This document shows positions 16,865 to 25,534 of a stretch of DNA of 64,000 nucleotides, in pieces. The translations under genes and the position numbers were made by a program. Every line of letters begins with the position of its first letter. The stretch's first letter is position 1. Under the pieces are notes generated by a model. The model was not told the DNA's origin and searched no databases. It saw only the letters and a list, made by a program, of their open reading frames with translations. The stretch comes from Chryseosolibacter sp964551035 (GTDB lineage Bacteria; Bacteroidota; Bacteroidia; Cytophagales; Cyclobacteriaceae). The stretch lies in NCBI GenBank assembly GCA_964551035.1, contig CAZKBK010000003.1, positions 62,001-126,000 on the forward strand. Reading direction: 5' to 3'.

Positions 16865-18457
16865 TCAATAGGTACCGGGGTTTCGGTGGTCGCCAAAACG
16901 CTTTTTAACGGTCCTTTTAAGAGGGATCTGCATGCCCCCGGTACTTTCGAGCCAATCGTAAATGTCGGCGGTCAGGCCCTTAATAAGTTCCTGATGCTCA
17001 GGGCTTGCGATGAGGTTGTTCATCTCGTAAGGATCGGCCTGGAGGTCATAGAACTCATTGGTATCCCAGATTCCATGATACCGGATTAATTTGTATCGAT
17101 CCGTCCGCACACCGTGCATCGTCGGCGTGTGGGGGAAGTCGAATTCCCAATAGTACTCGTAGAATATGCGGTCGCGCCATGCCGTGTCCCCGCCCTCGAG
17201 CAGGGGCACAATGGACCGGCCGTGCATGTGGGCCGGTTTTTCAAGACCGGCTACCTCGAGGATGGTGGGCGCCACGTCGATATTCTGAATCATGGGCTCC
17301 ATCACCTTACCACCCGGGAAAAGGTCCGGACAGCGTATCAGGAAGGGTACTTTCGCGGATTCTTCGTAAAAGTGCCTTTTGTCGATCAGCCCGTGCTCGC
17401 CGAACGAAAATCCGTTGTCCCCCATGTAGATCACCAGGGTCGACTCGGCAAGGTCATTGTCATCCAGCCATTTCAGGACGCGGCCGACGCTTTCATCGAC
17501 GGCAAGAAGGGTTTCGCAATAGCGCCGATAGAATGTTTCAAAGTCCATGGCTCCATGATACATGTAGTCCACGCCGTGCCAGCTTTCCCGCTGCATTTTC
17601 TGCCAGTCGGGGACGCGGCCTTCACCGTAGTAGGCTTCGCCGGAAAGCGGTTTCTGGCCGGATTCCGTGTCCGGTGATGGCCTGTCAGACAACTTACCTT
17701 TCACCGGTTGGGCCGACGTATAGTAGGATGGCGGATAAACGATTTCTTCGTCCTCATAAACACCGCGATGGCGCGCGGCAGGCGCAAACTCCGAGTGCAC
17801 CGCTTTGTGGGAGAGGTATAGGAAAAAAGGCGCGTCCGCATTGCGCTGGTCAAGCCATTCGAGTGCGTGGTCGGTCAACAGGTCGGTGACATAGGTGGAG
17901 TCCTCATATCGCACGCGCTCGCCGTTTATGTTCAATGTGGGGTTGTAATAGACGCCCTGACCCCTGAAACTCTCCCAGTGGTCGAACCCTTTGCGCGGTT
18001 TGTCATCATCTTCGCCCATGTGCCATTTGCCAAAAAAAGCGGTGTTATAACCAGCCTTCTGCAAATATTGGGGAAAGAAAACCAGGTCTTCGGGATCGTC
18101 GGAGACGTTATCGACAACCTTGTGGCTATGCGAATACAAGCCTGTCAGTATCGACGCGCGGCTGGGCGAGCACAACGCCGTGGTGACATACGTATTTCGA
18201 AAGTAAGCGCCCTCCTTCGCGAGCCGGTCCATCGCCGGCGTCTTGAGCCACGGCACTTTTCCGGTGAAGCCCATGAAGTCATACCGGTGGTCATCGGTCA
18301 GGATGAAAATGACGTTTCTCGGTGTAGCACCGGAGATCCGTTGAACTTCAATCTCCCCGGAGGTGGCCTTGTCCTGATCGTTGCACGCAGTGAAAAGCAA
18401 CTGACCCAAGACCAACACTACCACACAGGTTCTCTCAATCGACGAAATCCGTGACAT
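16865..18457 (-). CDS. Lipoprotein arylsulfatase-type sulfatase
   Basis: 530 residues. A signal peptide ends in the lipobox LFTAC, with Cys25 as the lipidated residue. The sulfatase domain follows: metal ligands D55-D56 (ILTDDHRYD), the Cys96 formylglycine motif ALCSPSRASILTG, KWHMGED, HKAVHSEF and the late MGDNGFSFGEHG. It would hydrolyse sulfate esters on a glycan or small molecule at the cell envelope, after Cys96 is oxidised by a maturase encoded elsewhere. AGGAGG four bases before ATG 18457 decides the start. It stands alone, not in a glycan locus; the substrate cannot be told from sequence. Confidence 0.9.
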   Translation of the reverse strand: MSRISSIERTCVVVLVLGQLLFTACNDQDKATSGEIEVQRISGATPRNVIFILTDDHRYDFMGFTGKVPWLKTPAMDRLAKEGAYFRNTYVTTALCSPSRASILTGLYSHSHKVVDNVSDDPEDLVFFPQYLQKAGYNTAFFGKWHMGEDDDKPRKGFDHWESFRGQGVYYNPTLNINGERVRYEDSTYVTDLLTDHALEWLDQRNADAPFFLYLSHKAVHSEFAPAARHRGVYEDEEIVYPPSYYTSAQPVKGKLSDRPSPDTESGQKPLSGEAYYGEGRVPDWQKMQRESWHGVDYMYHGAMDFETFYRRYCETLLAVDESVGRVLKWLDDNDLAESTLVIYMGDNGFSFGEHGLIDKRHFYEESAKVPFLIRCPDLFPGGKVMEPMIQNIDVAPTILEVAGLEKPAHMHGRSIVPLLEGGDTAWRDRIFYEYYWEFDFPHTPTMHGVRTDRYKLIRYHGIWDTNEFYDLQADPYEMNNLIASPEHQELIKGLTADIYDWLESTGGMQIPLKRTVKKRFGDHRNPGTY

Positions 18458-18793
18458 CGGCCCTCCTGATTTAAAATTCGGTAAACAATTTAAACACTGA
18501 AAGTCCATGTCGCCGGATTCAGCCTTCGCTCAAGCCCGGAAAGGGACGCCTCGCGCAGCATGCCTACAGGGCGATAACACGATGCTGGTGCGTAAAAGCC
18601 GAAGAATTATAACCAAACGACATTAATGCGAAAGTACAAAACGTTGGGTCAACACAAAATATCAACATGGATACTGCGTCCATTCCAAATTGCCGCATCC
18701 CTGCCCGTCGTCCATACGATGTAGGTGGTAACAGCAGGTTTTGCCGTAGCGGGGAGCGCTGGCCGCCGCCCTTTCAAGACGCCGTCTTCCGGT
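18458..18793. other. 336-base intergenic region upstream of the sulfatase
   Basis: Non-coding in all frames as far as I can judge. It carries the AGGAGG ribosome binding site of the sulfatase at its left end. No convincing promoter box, terminator or repeat was seen. Confidence 0.5.
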
Positions 18794-19204
18794 TCAGAAT
18801 TGTACCGCCGTGGCTGTGTTCCACAAAGCGTTGATATTTATGAGATAATGGCTATTGGTATCGGGCCAATGGTTTTTATCAAAACCGGGCATGTTTTCGA
18901 AATCTGCGCGCGGCCGGTTCAGGATGAACGCCCTTCGCTCCTCACTCAGATGAAGTTGCCGAAAAGGAATTGCAAATAATTTACCTCCGAGACCGAGGAA
19001 GGATCCAAACTGCACCACCGCGTATTCGACCTTCCCGGAGTGGATATTGATCATCAGGTTGAGAATGCTGCCCAGTTCTTCGCCCGTTTCATTTTCAATG
19101 CGATCGTGCAAGATCGAGGTTGCAGGTACATACATGGCACCGTTTTTCACATTTTCGGTACCAGCCATCAAGTTCGATGAACGCGTTTTACTAAGGACTG
19201 ACAT
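18794..19204 (-). CDS. PRC-barrel domain protein
   Basis: 136 residues. The core (about 30-95) reads as a PRC barrel: ATSILHDRIENETGEELGSI, then MINIHSGKVEYAVVQFGSF, LGGKLFAIPF and RRAFILN, followed by a tail NRPRADFENMPGFDKNHWPD. Stand-alone PRC-barrel proteins are frequent in stress regulons, with a presumed scaffolding role. The frame extends to 19417 but that part is Cys/Trp/Arg-rich and unlike a real N-terminus; ATG 19204 (MSVLSKT) is preferred. No clear ribosome binding site is visible, which is common in this phylum. Confidence 0.75.
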   Translation of the reverse strand: MSVLSKTRSSNLMAGTENVKNGAMYVPATSILHDRIENETGEELGSILNLMINIHSGKVEYAVVQFGSFLGLGGKLFAIPFRQLHLSEERRAFILNRPRADFENMPGFDKNHWPDTNSHYLININALWNTATAVQF

Positions 19205-19484
19205 GTGCGCTAAGCATTTAGGTTGTACATCGTAGCGAATCGCCCTACCGGTGTGATCCCGAAGTGGTGAATCGCTATCCCAGGTGCATGCCCGCCATCC
19301 CATGCATATGGTCAAAAAAGCGTTGACCCGATCTGATTTAACAAAAACGTGCCATAGCAACGGGCTATATGGCATTCGCGGGCGCCGTCGCTCAAGGTGC
19401 TGCCCGATCGTTTTCACGAAGGAAATGCCGCTTGAATTTTACTGCCGTTGTTTATTCCACGGTGGCATATTCGTGGCAATACCG

Positions 19485-19976
19485 CTACACGCGTTCAGTT
19501 TTCCGGCCGGAAGCCACCTGCTGGTCCACGGTGGAAGTTTGAAGCGGACCGTTGCCCCACAACGATACCAATGCCTCGGGAAACTGGTTCATTACGTCGC
19601 GGATTTCGCCCGCCGAGATGTGCCGTTTCAGCACCCGAATAACAGCGTGCGTTTTCCTCAGGGCGATCTCATCGTCGCCAAAATCCCGCGGCGCCGTGCG
19701 CGGGCATTGAAGCATCAGGCATTCGACAAAATCGGCGGCAGACCGTATCCGGCTTCGCGGATGAAAGTGCCAGCCGTTAACATACATCGCCTTGACAAGC
19801 ATCGGCAGCTGCGAGATGAAATGGAGGGATTCCTCGGGCGAGAGGATATCCCGGATCGTATGAAGCACGGCTGTCATGACGCGTTCCGCCTGTTGCATGT
19901 TCCGCGCATCGCCAAGTTCAACAGCCACCTCCCGCACGAACCGGCGACCGTCCTGAGCATATTGGTCAAATTTCAT
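19485..19976 (-). CDS. DUF2267 domain protein
   Basis: 163 residues. The motif order MKFDQYAQDGRRFVREVAVELG, QAERVMTAVLHTIRDILSPEESLHFISQLPMLVKAMYVNGW and ALRKTHAVIRVLKRHISAGEIRDVMNQFPEAL matches DUF2267, here with its two helical repeats. The family consists of cytosolic helical proteins of unknown function often near other stress genes; the PRC-barrel gene lies just downstream on the same strand. The ATG at 19976 coincides with the family start; the upstream extension of the frame is not protein-like. The tail from about 145 is variable. Confidence 0.78.
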   Translation of the reverse strand: MKFDQYAQDGRRFVREVAVELGDARNMQQAERVMTAVLHTIRDILSPEESLHFISQLPMLVKAMYVNGWHFHPRSRIRSAADFVECLMLQCPRTAPRDFGDDEIALRKTHAVIRVLKRHISAGEIRDVMNQFPEALVSLWGNGPLQTSTVDQQVASGRKTERV

Positions 19977-20345
19977 AGTGACAAGGTTGTTGGAGAGCAT
20001 CCCGGGGCAAAAACTATTCCTTGTGCCTGAGGAATCGGCAAGCCGGAAGAGGCATCGGCTGGTGATGGGGAGCCCGGTCAAATACCCGTTCTGGCGGGCC
20101 TGGTCTCTATCTGAACTGGAGGCACCTACCCACACCGTTGCGTCCGGGCGTCATCGCAACGGTTACTACGGTCGTGGCGGGATCTTTTTGCCGCGTTCGC
20201 GGTGATTTACGCAGCGCAGCTTCCGTAAACGACAACCCGCTGCCTTATGTTGCAGGACCCGAAGAAAAAATTACAGGAAAGTACTTTTTTCAGGGACGCC
20301 CGCGATTTATTGAAAAAAAAATGATCTCATAAGATGAAAAAATCC

Positions 20346-20353
20346 TAATATTG
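20346..20353 (+). promoter_or_regulatory. Near-consensus -7 box of a candidate small RNA
   Basis: TAATATTG matches seven of eight positions of TAnnTTTG and lies about ten bases before the first hairpin of the candidate RNA. No -33 box is evident. Confidence 0.25.
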
Positions 20354-20359
20354 TCACAG

Positions 20360-20449
20360 GTTAAACTTACCCCTTCGACAAAAGGTGAGTTTCAACAGCA
20401 GCTAAGAAAGCAGTTGGACTAAGACGGGTTCAACTGCTTTTCGTTTTTT
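20360..20449 (+). ncRNA. Candidate ~90-nt structured small RNA
   Basis: Two stems follow each other on the plus strand: 9 bp (20363-20371 with 20384-20392, one G-T pair) and 10 bp (20407-20416 with 20431-20440), the second running into a T-rich end. Both flanking genes are on the minus strand, so a plus-strand terminator here has no gene of its own to serve. That is why I propose a separate transcript. The family is not recognised. Confidence 0.4.
20407..20449 (+). terminator. Rho-independent terminator
   Basis: A perfect 10-bp stem (AAAGCAGTTG / CAACTGCTTT) with a 14-base loop is followed three bases later by six T. It is functional only in the plus direction; no plus-strand coding sequence precedes it nearby. 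Confidence 0.7.
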
Positions 20450-20495
20450 CAGCCGCCGGACGGCAAAAAACCGCGTTGCGAAAGCTACCTGGGAA

Positions 20496-20876
20496 CTATG
20501 AAGGATTTTCCGTAGTGAGCAGTTGGTAGCCCCCCTCCGCAAAAATCAACCAAAAAACAGCCTGCCCCTCAAGGGTCATTCCACCGCCCTGATCAATGTT
20601 GATGCCCGTCACAACCTTTGTGGTTTGCCCTTGAATCTCGTGGTGCAGGTAGCGGAACGCCGGAGGAAACGGTCGCACATGATCACCTAACCACATTGGC
20701 ATTTGATCCTCGTCCCGACGCCTAAACCAGACCCCCTTCAGAAGCGCCCGCCGCGACACGCCGCTGACATGGCAATAGTCCGCAAGGGTCTTGTAGTCCC
20801 CCTTGATTAACAGTTCCCTGATCGTGGTTACGGCGTGTTCAGGCGACGCAAAAAATCGTGAATCTGCGGTTGGCAT
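20496..20876 (-). CDS. Hypothetical protein
   Basis: 126 residues, soluble, no signal peptide. The N-terminal third is helical (AVTTIRELLIKGDYKTLADYCHV). The remainder looks like a beta-sheet domain ending in AVFWLIFAEGGYQLLTTENPS, an arrangement reminiscent of small NTF2- or lipocalin-like domains, but I cannot assign a family. Codon use and length look genuine. It lies 42 bases downstream of the serine hydrolase gene on the same strand and may be co-transcribed with it. Confidence 0.5.
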   Translation of the reverse strand: MPTADSRFFASPEHAVTTIRELLIKGDYKTLADYCHVSGVSRRALLKGVWFRRRDEDQMPMWLGDHVRPFPPAFRYLHHEIQGQTTKVVTGINIDQGGGMTLEGQAVFWLIFAEGGYQLLTTENPS

Positions 20877-20918
20877 GTCCCGGCAATGATACGGATTAAA
20901 GCCCGGCGCCCTGCCCGT

Positions 20919-22211
20919 TTATTCGGACACAGCGATACCGGCGCCCACTTCCGGCCTGCCGTAGACGGCGTCGCGAAACGCCTTGTGCAACTGACGGTCG
21001 AAAGGAAAAATCTGAACAAACAATACGGCGGTGAGGTCGTTGGCGGGGTCAACCCAGAACAGCGTACTGGCCGCGCCATCCCAGAAAAATTCCCCTACGA
21101 CACCGTTGTTCTCGTCCGATGACGCGGGCGGGCTGTGGCGCACCGCAAAGTCGATACCGAAACCGACCTGGCCTTTGCTGGGAAGCCACATCCGGTCGGT
21201 CACACTGTCGGCGAGATGATTGGTCGCCATCAACTTCACCGTTTCAGGCTTGAGTACCGTGGTGCCCTCCAGGGTGCCCTCGTTTACGAGCATCCGCGCA
21301 AGGCGCATATAATCATCCAGGGTCGACGTCAGGCCCCATCCACCGGGCTTTAACGGCCAGGCGCGTGTGTTAAAGATGTCCGCGTTTTCCGGCGGTATTC
21401 TTGTAAGCCCGCCTTCTTCAGCCCGGTTGTAGAGCGCAGCGAAGCGGTTCATGTTGCCCTCCCCGACAACGTAACCCGTGGTTTTCATATCCAAAGGACC
21501 GAGCACATGCTCAATCACATACTGGTCAAATGGCTGTCCGGAGAGCTTTTCCACAAGGCGCGCCTGTACATCGACGGAAACGCCATAAGACCACTTTTCA
21601 CCGGGATGAAATTCAAGCGGTAGTTTTGCGAGCTTTTCGCTCATTTGGGCAAGCGTGTTCTCATGGTTCATGACATCCGCTTCGCGAACGAGTTCGCCAA
21701 AGCCCTCCGCGTTGGGGCTTGCAAACCCTGCCGTGTGGCGGGTAATATCCCGGACAGTCACGGGACGGTTTGGCTTTTCCAGCAACATTTCGCCATCCGA
21801 ATCCCTGCCTGCGTACACCATCAGGTCAGAGAACTCGGGCAGGTGTGTGCCCAACGGGTCATCCAACTGGAACTTGCCTTGTTCGTATAATTGCATCAGG
21901 GCAACACCGGTAACCGGCTTCGTCATGGAATAGATCCTGACGATGGTATTCCGGTCCATCGGAACCTTATTCTCAATATCCGAGTAACCAAAGGCGCCAA
22001 AATAAGCCTCCTTGTTGCCCTCAAACACGAGCGCCGAAACCCCGGCGATCCGACCGGCGTCCACCAACGCGCTGAGCGTCGAATCGATTCGCGCTTTCGC
22101 ATTTTCGTCGATGATGGCGGCTTCATTGCCGGCAGTGGAGTTGTTTACATTCACATTGCAGGAAGAGACCACAATGGAAAAAACGAATAGAAGGTTCAGG
22201 CTTCGCGTCAT
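20919..22211 (-). CDS. Beta-lactamase-family serine hydrolase (lipoprotein)
   Basis: 430 residues. A lipoprotein signal ends in VVSSC (Cys18). The class C beta-lactamase/DD-peptidase/esterase fold shows the catalytic S-M-T-K tetrad (SxxK, about residue 94), a Tyr motif WSYGVSVD (position of YxN, here Y-G-V) and a late GFGIDFAVRH region. The YGVS variant is common in esterase-type members, so this is more likely an esterase or peptidase than a true beta-lactamase. ATG 22211 starts the signal peptide; an upstream TTG is unlikely. Confidence 0.85.
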   Translation of the reverse strand: MTRSLNLLFVFSIVVSSCNVNVNNSTAGNEAAIIDENAKARIDSTLSALVDAGRIAGVSALVFEGNKEAYFGAFGYSDIENKVPMDRNTIVRIYSMTKPVTGVALMQLYEQGKFQLDDPLGTHLPEFSDLMVYAGRDSDGEMLLEKPNRPVTVRDITRHTAGFASPNAEGFGELVREADVMNHENTLAQMSEKLAKLPLEFHPGEKWSYGVSVDVQARLVEKLSGQPFDQYVIEHVLGPLDMKTTGYVVGEGNMNRFAALYNRAEEGGLTRIPPENADIFNTRAWPLKPGGWGLTSTLDDYMRLARMLVNEGTLEGTTVLKPETVKLMATNHLADSVTDRMWLPSKGQVGFGIDFAVRHSPPASSDENNGVVGEFFWDGAASTLFWVDPANDLTAVLFVQIFPFDRQLHKAFRDAVYGRPEVGAGIAVSE

Positions 22212-22276
22212 TGTTAATACGGTTTGCAATGAAGATAGGGGATCGGCGCCAGTATTCAAAGCCGACGCGTAAGCTT

Positions 22277-22858
22277 TCAGCCGCGCGAATTTGCAAACTT
22301 CATGATGGTGGGCGCTGTAATCACTCCCAATACCACCCCACCCAACAGGATGAGTAATAAATTAACAAAAAAGACGACCATCACATGGGTTGAAAGCGTC
22401 CGCGTGTATGCTACACCGGAGACCATAAGCGCCGCCAGTATCCAGCCCAGCGTATTTCTGACTAGCCATTGCCGTGCAACGACACGCGGCGCCTGAGCAC
22501 CGCGGACCTGCATGTAGCTTGCGGCAACCGCGCCAACAAGCACGCACACCGGGATAAGTAACGATCCCAACGGAAACCCGGAATACCTCACGTTTAAGTC
22601 ATAGATCAGAAACGCTGCCCCAAAGCCACAAAGCGATGACCACACCCAAACGATTCCTATCCCGAATCGGCGAAGGCGAAACCATTGCATGAGGCCTACA
22701 CCGGCACCCATCCCGACGCCAACATAGAATTGAAAACCCTCGATGCCAATGGATTCAAGCACGCCGGAAAGAACAACGATCATGACGATTCCCACCAGCC
22801 AACCCAGAAAGGTGGAGAGGGTCCATTGGAGCCCTGTGAGCGCGGAAGCCAGCGTCAT
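22277..22858 (-). CDS. Integral membrane protein of unknown function
   Basis: 193 residues with about six transmembrane helices and short loops, Gly- and Val-rich (FYVGVGMGAGVGLMQWFRLRRFGIG). The central QWFRLRR motif and spacing recall small uncharacterised membrane proteins with an internal repeat. I cannot name a family. It is 65 bases upstream of the serine hydrolase on the same strand. No signal for export beyond its first helix. Confidence 0.55.
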   Translation of the reverse strand: MTLASALTGLQWTLSTFLGWLVGIVMIVVLSGVLESIGIEGFQFYVGVGMGAGVGLMQWFRLRRFGIGIVWVWSSLCGFGAAFLIYDLNVRYSGFPLGSLLIPVCVLVGAVAASYMQVRGAQAPRVVARQWLVRNTLGWILAALMVSGVAYTRTLSTHVMVVFFVNLLLILLGGVVLGVITAPTIMKFANSRG

Positions 22859-23007
22859 CGATTTACTTCGAATACGATTTTCAGAAAACCATTTGGATCC
22901 TGGTTACAGGATGCTCTTGCGTCAACACCGTGTAGTACGCGCAAAACCGTGAAAACGTTGTGAATTCAACGGTCTTTGGAGTAGACTTCAGGTCAATACC
23001 AGGTATT

Positions 23008-23820
23008 TCACTTCGCAAATATTCCGCTTTCAAGCTTCAACGCACCTTCGTCCATACTTCGCAGCAGGTTCTCAAGCTTCTCCCTGGCGGAATCGCCCAT
23101 CAGGAGGTGCAGGCCGACGGTGGGCACGCCCTCCCGTTCAATACGGTCAAATAATTGACGTAAGAAACTCACCCCGGCGGCAGTCTGATCCCTGACCTGC
23201 AGGGGCTTCAGGCCGAGGCTTGCCAACATTTCCCGGAGCGTGTTTGCCTCAAACAAGAAGCTGATAGACGGGTCGTTGGCCCAGGGTTCGGGATAGTATA
23301 CGGTGCCATCGGCGGAAAAAATATCGTAGTAAATGAACTTTCCGCCCTGCTTCAACACGCGGTTGATTTCGCCGTAAAACGCCTCTTTGTCGCGCACGTT
23401 CATCTGAGCATGCTGCGTCCAGACAAAATCGAAGGCTTCGTTTTCAAAGGGCATTTGCGTGGCATCTCCGCTGATGAACCGGGTCTGGCTTTGAAGGCCC
23501 ACCCGTTGCGATAGCTTTTTGGCGGTGTCCACGAATTCGGTGGTGAGATCTATACCGGTGACATGGCATCCAAAGGCGTCAGCCAGCATCCGGGCAGGGC
23601 CGCCAATACCACACCCGACATCCAGAACAGTCGCGTTCCTGGCGAACCCCGCGTCCGTTGCCAACTCGACCGACACGGCGGCACCTCGAACATGAAACTC
23701 GTCAGCGGCGGCGAGGTCTGCCCGGGTGATTCGCGACACACCCTTCTCCTCCAAACGCCGGATAATGTGTTCGTATAGTCCCTTGCGGGAATAATGGTGG
23801 GAAACCGTGGCACCTGGCAT
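23008..23820 (-). CDS. SAM-dependent class I methyltransferase
   Basis: 270 residues. Motif I VLDVGCGIGGPAR (about 65-77), motif II GIDLTTEFVDTAKKL, motif post-II ISGDATQMPFENEAFDFVWTQ and VLKQGGKFIYYD define a Rossmann methyltransferase of the UbiE/sarcosine-dimethylglycine/sterol type. The N-terminal YSRKGLYEHIIRRLEEKG helix precedes it. The substrate is not evident: small amines, quinones or lipids are possible. It lies last in a run Crp - dioxygenase - esterase - methyltransferase on the minus strand, 68 bases after the esterase, so a role in detoxifying quinone-like compounds is conceivable (inference). Confidence 0.85.
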   Translation of the reverse strand: MPGATVSHHYSRKGLYEHIIRRLEEKGVSRITRADLAAADEFHVRGAAVSVELATDAGFARNATVLDVGCGIGGPARMLADAFGCHVTGIDLTTEFVDTAKKLSQRVGLQSQTRFISGDATQMPFENEAFDFVWTQHAQMNVRDKEAFYGEINRVLKQGGKFIYYDIFSADGTVYYPEPWANDPSISFLFEANTLREMLASLGLKPLQVRDQTAAGVSFLRQLFDRIEREGVPTVGLHLLMGDSAREKLENLLRSMDEGALKLESGIFAK

Positions 23821-23888
23821 GACCGAAATTAATAAAACCGTTGAAATGATTAACGAATCCTGACGCCCAGCTTTCCGGGACTTTTAGC

Positions 23889-24506
23889 TCATGCGCCGAG
23901 CACGCGGTTCGCCATGTCGATTTCGTCCTCGTTGATCGTGTGCCCCATGTGCGGATAAATGCTGACGGTTACATCGGCATTCATGCCTTTCAAAATGGTT
24001 TCCGTTTCCTTTACGCGTACCACCGGCACGTGCGGGTCGGGGTCGCCTGTCCCAATGAAAACCGGAGTGCCGGCAAGATCGCCACGGTAGGTCCCGCGGT
24101 CGAGCTTGTCGCCGATCAACCCTCCGGTGAACGCAATGACACCACCCCACCTTTGCGCATTCCTGGCGGCGAAGTCCAGGGTAAGGCAAGCCCCCTGTGA
24201 AAAACCCGCAAGGTAAATCCGGTTAGGCGGGAAGCCCTGGGTCACCACGTCGTTTACCACTTCAGCCAGCATGGTCAGGGCGGATGACAGCCACGGTTCA
24301 TTTTGCGATGGCGGTGCGAGAAAAGAATACGGATACCATGTGTTGTTCGTCGCCTGTGGGGCCACCTGATAATAATTTGCCACGCGCAGGTGCGCCGCCA
24401 ATGAGAGTATGTCGGTGGCGGTAGCGCCGCGGCCGTGTAAAAAAATGATGGCCTTGTCCGCTTCTTGCGGTTCCATGCCTGCCGTTATGATCTGTTTCGC
24501 GTGCAT
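23889..24506 (-). CDS. Phospholipase/carboxylesterase-family hydrolase (MhqD-like)
   Basis: 205 residues, cytosolic, single alpha/beta-hydrolase domain: FLHGRGATATD (oxyanion), the nucleophile elbow Ser118 in LAGFSQGACL, Asp in IGTGDPDPHVPV and His in YPHMGHTI. Length and motifs match the phospholipase/carboxylesterase family that includes MhqD of Bacillus. Its gene sits 10 bases after an MhqO-type dioxygenase, the same partners that act in methylhydroquinone resistance in Bacillus, so a similar role in electrophile detoxification is inferred. The exact ester substrate is unknown. Confidence 0.85.
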   Translation of the reverse strand: MHAKQIITAGMEPQEADKAIIFLHGRGATATDILSLAAHLRVANYYQVAPQATNNTWYPYSFLAPPSQNEPWLSSALTMLAEVVNDVVTQGFPPNRIYLAGFSQGACLTLDFAARNAQRWGGVIAFTGGLIGDKLDRGTYRGDLAGTPVFIGTGDPDPHVPVVRVKETETILKGMNADVTVSIYPHMGHTINEDEIDMANRVLGA

Positions 24507-24516
24507 GCGGATTATT

Positions 24517-25449
24517 TCAAACGAGTACGGGTAGTGCTTTTTCTATCTTCTCGCGGGAAGGCTCATACTGAGGGGGAAGCTTGAGCGTCGTACCCAGTTT
24601 GTCAACAGATTCGTCGACGGCAAATCCCGGGTTGTCTGTGGCGATCTCGAAAAGAACACCTCCCGGCTCCCTGAAGTACAGCGAAAAGAAATAATTCCTG
24701 TCAATCTTCGGGGTAATTTGTAGTCCATGGTCAAGGACCTTCTGGCGGAATTTCATGAGGACTTCTTCATTGTCAACCCTGAAGGCGACGTGGTGAATCG
24801 TTCCGCCGGCATTGCGGCCCTGTGCGCCTCCGGGGTTTTGAAACAGGTCGACGACAGCGGCTGTCTTGTGGGCATCCGTCGTAAAACGGAGGTAGCTTCC
24901 CTCCTGTTTCATGAATCGATATCCCAATACATCCGTGAGTACACGCGCTGTGGCATCGGTATTATTCAGGTTGAGCGTGATGCCGTGAAATCCCCTGATC
25001 GCCATATCTTCCTTCACATCCGCCGTCATCCAGGGATCTCGTTCATCTGAAGGGTCAGATACGACGAGGGTTACCTGCAAGCCATCAGGATCTTCGAACG
25101 TTATAAATGACGCTCCAAAACGATCGCCGCGATCAACGGCGGTAATGCTCCGGTCGTTTAGCCGGGCTTCCCACCGTTCCAGGCTTCCGGCGGGAACCGC
25201 ATAGGCAAAGGATTGCGCCATTCCGGTACCTGGCCTACCGCGTTGAATGCCTTCCCAGGGGAAAAACGTAAGAATGGTACCGGGCGTGCCCACCTCGTCG
25301 CCGAAATAAAAGTGATAGGTCCCGGGGTCATCGAAATTCACGGTCTTCTTCACCAGGCGCTGGCCAAGCACTTTCGTATAAAAGTCAAGGTTGCTTTGCG
25401 CGTTTCCCGCGATCGCGGTAATGTGATGTATCCCTTTAATCCTGTCCAT
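24517..25449 (-). CDS. Ring-cleaving dioxygenase of the VOC superfamily (MhqO-like)
   Basis: 310 residues made of two vicinal-oxygen-chelate halves. Metal ligands are visible: His in GIHHITAIAG near the start, His in TIHHVAFRV in the second half and Glu in PGGVLFEIATD. Members such as MhqO open hydroquinone-type rings or handle quinone adducts. The esterase gene follows 10 bases later. The frame runs up to a TTG at 25494; ATG 25449 gives the family-typical start and length, with ATG 25470 possible. Confidence 0.85.
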   Translation of the reverse strand: MDRIKGIHHITAIAGNAQSNLDFYTKVLGQRLVKKTVNFDDPGTYHFYFGDEVGTPGTILTFFPWEGIQRGRPGTGMAQSFAYAVPAGSLERWEARLNDRSITAVDRGDRFGASFITFEDPDGLQVTLVVSDPSDERDPWMTADVKEDMAIRGFHGITLNLNNTDATARVLTDVLGYRFMKQEGSYLRFTTDAHKTAAVVDLFQNPGGAQGRNAGGTIHHVAFRVDNEEVLMKFRQKVLDHGLQITPKIDRNYFFSLYFREPGGVLFEIATDNPGFAVDESVDKLGTTLKLPPQYEPSREKIEKALPVLV

Positions 25450-25534
25450 GGCAATGTTGATTATCGACATAAAGATAACATGCCTCCCGGCCAAAGGAAT
25501 TGAACTGGATTAAGAAAAAGGGGCACTCCGCCGG

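Larger units (their letters stand above)
19977..20495. other. 519-base intergenic region containing a candidate small RNA
   Basis: No coding region is supported here. The right half has a promoter-like box, two consecutive hairpins and a T-run, all on the plus strand (see 20346-20449); the left half shows nothing clear. Confidence 0.6.
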
